Positions 57,152-64,000 of a stretch of DNA of 64,000 nt are shown piece by piece. The translations under genes and the position numbers were made by a program. The notes under the pieces were generated by a model that saw nothing but the letters and a program-made list of their open reading frames with translations, searched no databases and was not told the origin of the DNA. Numbering within the stretch: the first letter of the stretch is position 1; each line of letters starts with the position of its first letter. Source of the stretch: Pseudomonadota bacterium (GTDB lineage Bacteria > Pseudomonadota > Alphaproteobacteria > Rhizobiales > Xanthobacteraceae); contig QEVP01000011.1 of assembly GCA_003576765.1 (NCBI GenBank), positions 1 to 64,000 on the forward strand, written 5' to 3'.

Positions 57152-58513
57152 TCACGCGCCGTTGAGGAACTGCATCGGATCGACCGGTGAAGAACCTTTG
57201 CGAATCTCGAAGTGAAGCTGCGGCGAGGCCACGTCGCCGGTCTGCCCGGCCTTGCCGATCACCTGCCCGCGGGTGATCTTGTCGCCACGCTTCACCTTGA
57301 GTTCACTCGCGTGGGCATACGCGGTGACGAAACCGTTGTCGTGCCGGATCAGCACCAGATTGCCGTACCCCTTCAGCTCGTTGCCGGCATAGGCGACGAC
57401 GCCGTCCTCGGCCGCCTTGACCGGCGTACCTTCAGGCACCGCGACGTTGATGCCGTCGTTCTGCTTGCCGTTGGTCTTGGCGCCGTAGCCGGCGATGACC
57501 CGGCCACGCACCGGCCAGCGGAAGGTCGGCAGCGCGCCGGCCGCCTCGGCCGATTTCACCGGCGAGACAGTTTCCGCTTCGCTCGGGGTGGTGGTGGCGC
57601 TGGCCAGATTGGCCTTCTGCACGGGGGCCGCGATCGCGGCTGGCTGCGCCGAGGCGACAGCGACGGGCTTGAGCTGCGCCGCCGGAGCGGCGGCAGGCGC
57701 CACGGCCGGCTGCTGCGGCTGCGCGGCGAGTTGCGTGCCGCTGCCGGCCGGAACGGTCAGGCGGCTGCCGACCTTGAGCCGGGCATCGGGCGCGAGACCA
57801 TTGGCGGCAGCAAGCTGGCTCACCGGAATCTGGTGACGGCGGGCGACGTTATAGAGGGTGTCGCCGTGATTGACGTAATGGGTGGTGCTGCCGGCCGCGG
57901 CCACCCGCGGCGCTGCCGGCGCCGGTGCGGCCTGCGCCGCACTCGCGCTCTGGCGCGGAATGACGAGTTGCTGGCCGGGCTGCAGCACGCGCGGCCCGCG
58001 ATAGCCGTTGGCGGCGAGGATCGCCGACGACGACACGTTGTAGCGGCGCGCGAGACCTTCAAGGGTGTCGCCGGTGCCGACGATGATGGTGGTGCCGCCA
58101 TGGCCGTTCGCCGGCTGGGCGCTGGCAACGGCCGCGTGCGATGCCGCGGCCGGGCGGGCCGGCTCGATGCGCGGCGCCGGAGGCGGCGTGTAGGCGGCAA
58201 CGCCCCGCCCGCCGCCCGAGGTCTCGGCGGCCGCCGACGGATAGGAGCGCGGCGCGGAGATCGCCGGCGCCGATGGGGCTGAACTGTACTGCGGCAGCGG
58301 CCGGCTCTCGACCCGGCCATACGGCGCGGCCGGCTGCGGCGCAACGCTTCCGGTTGCCTCAGGCCGTGACGCATAAGGGTTTGATTGAAAGGGGTCCTGC
58401 GCGAAGCGCGTGGACATGTCGGCGCTACAGCCGCTTACCCCAACGGCGAGCAGAGTCGCCGTTGCAAGCTGCGGAATGCGGCGCGGGCCAAGCCAATCGA
58501 CGACACCGAACAT
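57152..58513 (-). CDS. nlpD: LysM/M23 lipoprotein, NlpD-like amidase activator
   Basis: 453 residues. A signal with lipobox VSGC (about residues 26-29) predicts an envelope lipoprotein. Two LysM domains (about 140-185 and 210-256) bind peptidoglycan; Ala/Pro-rich linkers follow, then a C-terminal LytM/M23 domain (about 340-450). The metal-site residues are missing (NDGIN where active enzymes have HxGxD), as in NlpD and EnvC, which activate cell-wall amidases instead of cutting. Its position beside pcm and surE matches the E. coli surE-pcm-nlpD order. Confidence 0.9.
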   Translation of the reverse strand: MFGVVDWLGPRRIPQLATATLLAVGVSGCSADMSTRFAQDPFQSNPYASRPEATGSVAPQPAAPYGRVESRPLPQYSSAPSAPAISAPRSYPSAAAETSGGGRGVAAYTPPPAPRIEPARPAAASHAAVASAQPANGHGGTTIIVGTGDTLEGLARRYNVSSSAILAANGYRGPRVLQPGQQLVIPRQSASAAQAAPAPAAPRVAAAGSTTHYVNHGDTLYNVARRHQIPVSQLAAANGLAPDARLKVGSRLTVPAGSGTQLAAQPQQPAVAPAAAPAAQLKPVAVASAQPAAIAAPVQKANLASATTTPSEAETVSPVKSAEAAGALPTFRWPVRGRVIAGYGAKTNGKQNDGINVAVPEGTPVKAAEDGVVAYAGNELKGYGNLVLIRHDNGFVTAYAHASELKVKRGDKITRGQVIGKAGQTGDVASPQLHFEIRKGSSPVDPMQFLNGA

Positions 58514-58621
58514 GGTTACTCACTCGTACGCAACAATGACCAACTTCTCGTGAAGTAATCACGGCTTCAGTAAATAACCGTTTAAGCATCCGGCAAATTC
58601 GATGGCGGCCGTGTGACGCGT

Positions 58622-59275
58622 TCAGAGTTCCCGCGCCAGCCCCGGCAGCGCCGGCACGAAGCGGACGTCGAGCAGGTCCTTGCGCTCGATCCCCTCGGGC
58701 GTCTTGCGGATGCGCACCAGCACCTGCGCGGCATTGTGTTCGCCGACCGGGCCGACCAGCACGCCGCCCTCGGCCAGCGCGTCGATCAGGCTTTGCGGCA
58801 CCTCGCGCATCGCCGCCGTGACGATGATGCGGTCGAACGCCCCAAGCCGCTCGGGTACATCGAGGCCGTCGGCCACCTCGATCTCGACATTGGTATAGCC
58901 AAGATCGGACAGCCGCTTGCGCGCCCGCTCCGCCAGCGTGCGGAACCGTTCGAGGCTCACCACCGAGACGCACAGCCGCGACAGCACCGCCGCCTGATAG
59001 CCGGAGCCGGTGCCGATTTCGAGCACCCGGTGCTCGGGGCGCACGTCGAGTTGCTCGGTCATGAAGGCAACGACGAACGGCTGGCTGATTGTCTGGCCGC
59101 AGGCAATCGGCAAGGCGGCGTCGCGATAGGCTTCGACCACCCCGCCAGCCTCAACGAAACGCTCGCGCGGCACCTCCTCCATCGCCCGCAACACGTTGCG
59201 ATCGCTGATGCCGCGCTTGCGCAGGTTGAACAGAAACATCAGCTTCGGATCGGGCGGGGGGTCGGCTGGCGGCAT
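58622..59275 (-). CDS. pcm: protein-L-isoaspartate O-methyltransferase
   Basis: Repairs isoaspartyl damage in aged proteins using SAM. It has 217 residues. [17 protein letters not shown] and the SAM motif [15 protein letters not shown] are diagnostic, as is [12 protein letters not shown] 59275 is preferred over GTG 59287 because GAG lies at a suitable distance. nlpD follows 108 bp downstream. The gap to surE is occupied by an oppositely oriented receiver gene. Confidence 0.94.
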   Translation of the reverse strand: MPPADPPPDPKLMFLFNLRKRGISDRNVLRAMEEVPRERFVEAGGVVEAYRDAALPIACGQTISQPFVVAFMTEQLDVRPEHRVLEIGTGSGYQAAVLSRLCVSVVSLERFRTLAERARKRLSDLGYTNVEIEVADGLDVPERLGAFDRIIVTAAMREVPQSLIDALAEGGVLVGPVGEHNAAQVLVRIRKTPEGIERKDLLDVRFVPALPGLAREL

Positions 59276-59572
59276 GGATCTCGGCACGGATGCGGGCGCT
59301 CGTTTCGGTATCGTGTCATCGCACGGCGGCAGCCGCCTTGCTGGCGTGCGACCTTACAACGATCGCTCGAATTTTAATGGTTTATCGTAACCAAGTTGCA
59401 AATATCGGAAACGCGGCACTACCGCTTACGGGAAAGTGCAGACGTGCGCCGCACACCCCCACGCCATGTTGGCGTCATCAGACGTCGGCTGCCGACGATC
59501 GCCGGCGACAATGGCGGAACCATTCAAATTGCCATTGACAGCAGGACGTTGCACCGAAACCCGGAGTTTGCC

Positions 59573-60001
59573 ATGGTGAGTTTGATTGGGGAAAGGGCGA
59601 TGGTCATGACGACGCCGGCACCACGACGTGGCGCGGTTCTCATCGTCGAAGACGAAGCGATGATCAGGATGATGGTGGCCGACATGCTCGGCGACCTCGG
59701 CTATCCGATCGCAGCCGAAACCGGCGATATCGACGACGCCATGACGCTGGCGCGGACTGCGGCCTTCGACGTCGCCATCCTCGATGTCAACGTCAACGGC
59801 AAGCTGATCTCGCCGGTTGCCGACATCATCGCCGCGCGCCCGCGTCCGTTCGTGTTCGTCACCGGCTACGGCACGCAAGGGCTGCCACAGAACTATCGTG
59901 ACCGGCCGGTGTTGCAGAAGCCGTTCCAGATGGAAACGCTCGCGAACATCCTCGAAAGCGTGCTGCGCGGCCATGGATCGGACCACCTGCTGCGGGGGTA
60001 G
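59573..60001 (+). CDS. stand-alone response regulator (receiver domain only)
   Basis: 142 residues, a single CheY-like domain with no output domain. Acidic pocket VEDE (E26, D27), phosphoacceptor D71 in ILDVNVNG, T97 in FVTGYG and K116 in LQKPF are all present, so it should be phosphorylated. GGAG precedes the ATG at 59573. No histidine kinase adjoins it. It is on the plus strand between the minus-strand pcm and surE genes. It resembles the short receivers that work in general stress or motility relays, but its partner is unknown. Confidence 0.88.
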   Translation: MVSLIGERAMVMTTPAPRRGAVLIVEDEAMIRMMVADMLGDLGYPIAAETGDIDDAMTLARTAAFDVAILDVNVNGKLISPVADIIAARPRPFVFVTGYGTQGLPQNYRDRPVLQKPFQMETLANILESVLRGHGSDHLLRG

Positions 60002-60049
60002 AGCGCGTTTCGACCGGCTTGCACCAGAGAAGTGACCGCTTCCTCCCAT

Positions 60050-60138
60050 GTCATGCCCGCGCTTGTCGCGGGCATCCACGTCTTGGCGGCGGTTTACGAG
60101 ACAAAGACGTGGATGGCCGGGACAAGCCCGGCCATGAC
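60050..60138. repeat. 89-bp palindromic repeat, GTCATGCC...CCATGAC type
   Basis: The left arm GTCATGCCCGCGCTTGTCGC continues to GGGCATCCACGTCTT. The right arm AAGACGTGGATGGCCGGGAC ends AGCCCGGCCATGAC. It lies between the convergent receiver and surE genes and is nearly the same as the copy at 47249. Confidence 0.9.
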
Positions 60139-60165
60139 GGTGTTTCAATACGATCGGAATAGACT

Positions 60166-60942
60166 CTAGCCGCGCCGCTCAAGCACCTCGATCAGGTTTT
60201 TGGCGAAGACATCGTCGGTGCGATTGAGCCGCAGCGGCGTCACCGAGACATAGTTGGCGGCCAGCGCCGCCAGATCGGTGCCCTCGCTCGGCGGATCGAC
60301 ATGGGCGATCGACTCGAACCCGATCCAGTAATACGGGTTGCCGCGCCCGTCGCGGCGGCCGTCGATGCGCAAAAAATTCTGGTTGCGCTTGCCCTGACGC
60401 GCCACCACCACGCCCTGCACGTCGTCCGGCTGGCACGAGGGGAAGTTGACATTGATCACGGTGTCGCGCGGCACACCGAGCTTGAGCACGTTGCGCACCA
60501 CTTCGGGGGCATATTTCAGCGCCACGTCCCAGGGCGGCGTCTTGTCGCTGCGCCCACCGAACTCCTGCGACAGCGCGAACGACGGAAAGCCAAGGATGGT
60601 GCCTTCCAGCGCGCCGGCGATGGTGCCGGAATAAACCACGTCCTCGGCGACGTTGCGCCCCTTGTTGACGCCCGACAGCACGAGGTCCGGCTGCTTGTCG
60701 CCGACGATGTGGCGCGCGCCCATGATGACGCAGTCGGTCGGCGTGCCACGCACGGCGAAGTGGCGCGGCCCGACCTCGCGCAGCCGCAGCGGATCGTTGA
60801 GCGACAGCGAGTGCGAGACGCCGGACTGGTCGAGCTCGGGCGCCACCACCCAGACGTCGTCGGACAGTTCGCGGGCGATCTGCTCGACGACCTTGAGGCC
60901 GGGCGCGTGGATGCCATCGTCATTGGTGCAAAGAATGCGCAT
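60166..60942 (-). CDS. surE: 5'/3'-nucleotidase SurE
   Basis: 258 residues. Metal-dependent nucleotidase/exopolyphosphatase tied to stationary-phase survival. The N-terminal metal motif is [13 protein letters not shown] (D8, D9), with [10 protein letters not shown] and [11 protein letters not shown] adding the other ligands; GTPTDCV is typical. The ATG at 60942 is 5 bp after the serS stop, so the two are co-transcribed. Confidence 0.97.
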   Translation of the reverse strand: MRILCTNDDGIHAPGLKVVEQIARELSDDVWVVAPELDQSGVSHSLSLNDPLRLREVGPRHFAVRGTPTDCVIMGARHIVGDKQPDLVLSGVNKGRNVAEDVVYSGTIAGALEGTILGFPSFALSQEFGGRSDKTPPWDVALKYAPEVVRNVLKLGVPRDTVINVNFPSCQPDDVQGVVVARQGKRNQNFLRIDGRRDGRGNPYYWIGFESIAHVDPPSEGTDLAALAANYVSVTPLRLNRTDDVFAKNLIEVLERRG

Positions 60943-60947
60943 CCCGC

Positions 60948-62462
<1,515 letters not shown>

Positions 62463-62560
62463 TCAGTTATCGAGACCGCCGAATTCGACCCCGGGGGGAG
62501 TCGCGGCGGACAGGTGCCCTTCCCTATCGCGAATGCACCGCGAAGGAAAGTTGCCGCAGC

Positions 62561-63424
62561 CTATTCGGCCGGCGTGGCCGAGGGCGGCGACGAACTGTCG
62601 GCGGGCGGAGCGTCGCCTGTATCGGTGGTGTCGGTGGCCTTGTCGGTAGCCTTGGCGGCTGCCTGCTGCGCCGCCTTCTTTTCCACCAGCCGCACCGACC
62701 ACACCGAGCATTCGTAGAGTGCGAGCAGCGGGATCGCCAGCGACAACTGGCTGATGATGTCGGGCGGCGTCAGCACCGCCGCCAGCACGAACGCCACCAC
62801 GATGAAATAGCGACGCTTGTCGCGCAACTGCTGCGAGGTCAAAACGCCGATGCGGCCGAGCAGCGTCAGGATCACCGGAAGCTGGAAGGCGACGCCGAAG
62901 GCGAACACCAGCGACATCATCAGCGACAGATACTCGCCGACCTTGGGCAACAGCGCGATCTGCGCCATGTCGTCGCCGCCGACCTGCTGCATGCCGAGCG
63001 AAAAGCGGACCAGCAGCGGCATGACCAGGAAATAGACCACGACCGCCCCGAGCACGAAAAAGAACGGGGTTGCCACCAGATACGGCAGAAAGGCGCGGCG
63101 CTCGTTGCGATAGAGCCCCGGCGCGACGAACATGTAGATCTGCCCGGCAACGATCGGGAACGACAGGAAGGCGGCGCCGAACAGGCCGAGTTTCAGTTGC
63201 GTGATGAAATATTCGAGCAGCGCGGTGTAAATGAATTTTGTGTTCTCCGCGCCCGCGACCCAGGCGAACGGCCACACCAGCACGTTGTAGATCTGCTTGG
63301 CGAAGGCAAAGCTGACGATGAAGGCCACCGCAAACGCGAGCAGCGCCTTGATCAGCCGCGACCGCAGCTCGATCAGGTGCTCCATCAGCGGCGCGCGGGA
63401 GGCTTCGATGTCTTCCTGGCTCAT
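62561..63424 (-). CDS. tatC: Sec-independent protein translocase TatC
   Basis: 287 residues, six membrane helices. It recognises twin-arginine signal peptides. [15 protein letters not shown] near the N-terminus, the conserved FxxxE-type periplasmic and cytoplasmic loops ([17 protein letters not shown]) and [16 protein letters not shown] are typical. The C-terminal tail after helix 6 is Ala/Ser/Asp-rich. Its ATG overlaps the tatB stop as ATGA. Confidence 0.96.
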   Translation of the reverse strand: MSQEDIEASRAPLMEHLIELRSRLIKALLAFAVAFIVSFAFAKQIYNVLVWPFAWVAGAENTKFIYTALLEYFITQLKLGLFGAAFLSFPIVAGQIYMFVAPGLYRNERRAFLPYLVATPFFFVLGAVVVYFLVMPLLVRFSLGMQQVGGDDMAQIALLPKVGEYLSLMMSLVFAFGVAFQLPVILTLLGRIGVLTSQQLRDKRRYFIVVAFVLAAVLTPPDIISQLSLAIPLLALYECSVWSVRLVEKKAAQQAAAKATDKATDTTDTGDAPPADSSSPPSATPAE

Positions 63425-63945
63425 GACGCCTTCGCAGCCCCGGTCTCGGCCTGCGGCGGCGCGGCAGGCTCGGGCTCACCCGGCGCGGCAGCGGCATGCT
63501 CCACCGCGGCAGGCCCCGAGGCCGATCCGGCCTCCGCGTCGGGCAAGGCCGCCTGCGGCTGGTCGGGTTTGGCCTCGGCCGTATCGGAAGCGGCCGGCTC
63601 CACCGCGGCGGACGCGCTTTCGCTAGGATGGTCCTTGGGCTTAGCTTCGGGCTTGTCCTCGAGCTTCAGCGCGTCGTCAAAATCCTTCTGCGCGTCGCTG
63701 AGCAGATTGGCGCCGGTAAAACTCTTTGCCGTATCCTTGATCTCGTCGAACTGCTTCTTGATGTCGGCCATCTCGGCTTCGCGCATGGCCTCGTTGAACT
63801 GGCCCTGGAAGTCGGCTGCCATGCGGCGGATTTTTGCCATCCACTGGCCAACCATGCGCAGCACGCCGGGCAGCTCCTTGGGGCCGATAGCGATCAGCGC
63901 CACGACGGCGATGACGATCAGCTCGCTCCACCCGATATCAAACAT
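63421..63945 (-). CDS. tatB: Sec-independent protein translocase TatB
   Basis: 174 residues. One N-terminal helix ([21 protein letters not shown]), the [10 protein letters not shown] hinge, an amphipathic helix and a long acidic Ala/Pro/Glu tail, as usual for rhizobial TatB. It forms the receptor complex with TatC. Only 55 bp remain to the right edge. The minus strand there reads through to a TGA at 63951-63949, 3 bp before the ATG, which may be the 3' end of an upstream operon gene (tatA is expected), but 17 codons are too few to name it. Confidence 0.95.
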   Translation of the reverse strand: MFDIGWSELIVIAVVALIAIGPKELPGVLRMVGQWMAKIRRMAADFQGQFNEAMREAEMADIKKQFDEIKDTAKSFTGANLLSDAQKDFDDALKLEDKPEAKPKDHPSESASAAVEPAASDTAEAKPDQPQAALPDAEAGSASGPAAVEHAAAAPGEPEPAAPPQAETGAAKAS

Positions 63946-64000
63946 CCGTCAATCCGTCCGCGGCAGCTTGGAGACTTTGACCGTTTGTCGAAAACGGTGA

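Noticed and set aside
63949..64000. 3' end of an upstream gene such as tatA before tatB
   Set aside because: Only about 17 codons are visible before a TGA; not enough to support a gene call.

Overview
The window is a 64-kb stretch of a high-GC chromosome (about two thirds G+C by eye) from an alphaproteobacterium, most probably order Hyphomicrobiales near Bradyrhizobium, Rhodopseudomonas, Pseudolabrys or other Xanthobacteraceae. The evidence is the Aap-type amino-acid ABC transporter, a class I PHA synthase, an NDUFS4-like complex I subunit, the yajC-secD-secF-(NDUFAF3-like)-(NDUFAF6-like) order, an Omp25/RopB-type outer-membrane protein, and intergenic palindromic repeats of the GATCATGC...AAAAGTGGGAACCGG and GTCAT(G/T)CCCG...CCATGAC types familiar from this group. 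It is mostly core genome. There is no prophage, CRISPR array, transposase or obvious genomic island.

Layout. 1-4.2 kb (minus): aminotransferase, hom, glpX and a HAD hydrolase cut by the left edge. 4.3-7.1 kb: a small lipoprotein, phaC and a MAPEG-like membrane protein. 7.1-11.6 kb (minus): aapJQMP amino-acid importer. 11.8-13.0 kb: cystathionine beta-lyase. 13.1-23.4 kb (minus): an envelope cluster of alpha-2-macroglobulin, PbpC, ArnT-like glycosyltransferase, GT2 glycosyltransferase and a LAB_N membrane protein. 23.6 kb: tRNA-Arg(UCU). 24.0-29.4 kb: an exported isochorismatase-like protein, then mccB-mccA-mvaB for leucine breakdown. 29.6-33.9 kb: complex I accessory subunit, SGNH hydrolase, ECF sigma factor and several small exported or regulatory proteins. 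33.9-37.8 kb (minus): coaD, ppiA, ppiB, queA, tgt. 38.1-43.2 kb: small exported protein, gyrA, ssb, outer-membrane protein. 43.5-49.7 kb: uvrA with two tandem GNAT genes, DUF3597, DUF2189 and DUF1127 proteins. 49.9-57.1 kb: trmFO, then the yajC-secDF operon with two complex-I-assembly-factor homologues, and a divergent DUF815 ATPase. 57.2-63.9 kb: nlpD-like gene, pcm, a stand-alone receiver protein, surE, serS, tatC, tatB.

The genes fall into a few functional blocks: nutrient uptake and carbon storage (aap, phaC), aspartate-family and leucine metabolism (hom, metC, mcc/mvaB), envelope defence and modification (A2M/PbpC/glycosyltransferases, Omp, NlpD), protein export (SecDF-YajC, TatBC), DNA and RNA maintenance (gyrA, ssb, uvrA, trmFO, queA/tgt, serS), and protein repair or stationary-phase survival (pcm, surE). 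Several pairs are joined by exact ATGA start/stop overlaps, which supports the operons drawn.

The most unusual signal is inside serS. About 222 bp of clearly AT-richer sequence (61565-61792) sits in frame in the active-site half of seryl-tRNA synthetase, flanked by a 6-bp direct repeat, and lengthens an otherwise normal ~425-residue enzyme to 499. Other points worth a second look are a ~119-residue hydrophobic insertion in AapM, a palindromic-repeat composite separating secD from secF, loss of zinc-ligand cysteines in Tgt and UvrA, a Tat-exported isochorismatase fold with a degraded triad, and an ECF sigma factor with no visible anti-sigma factor.
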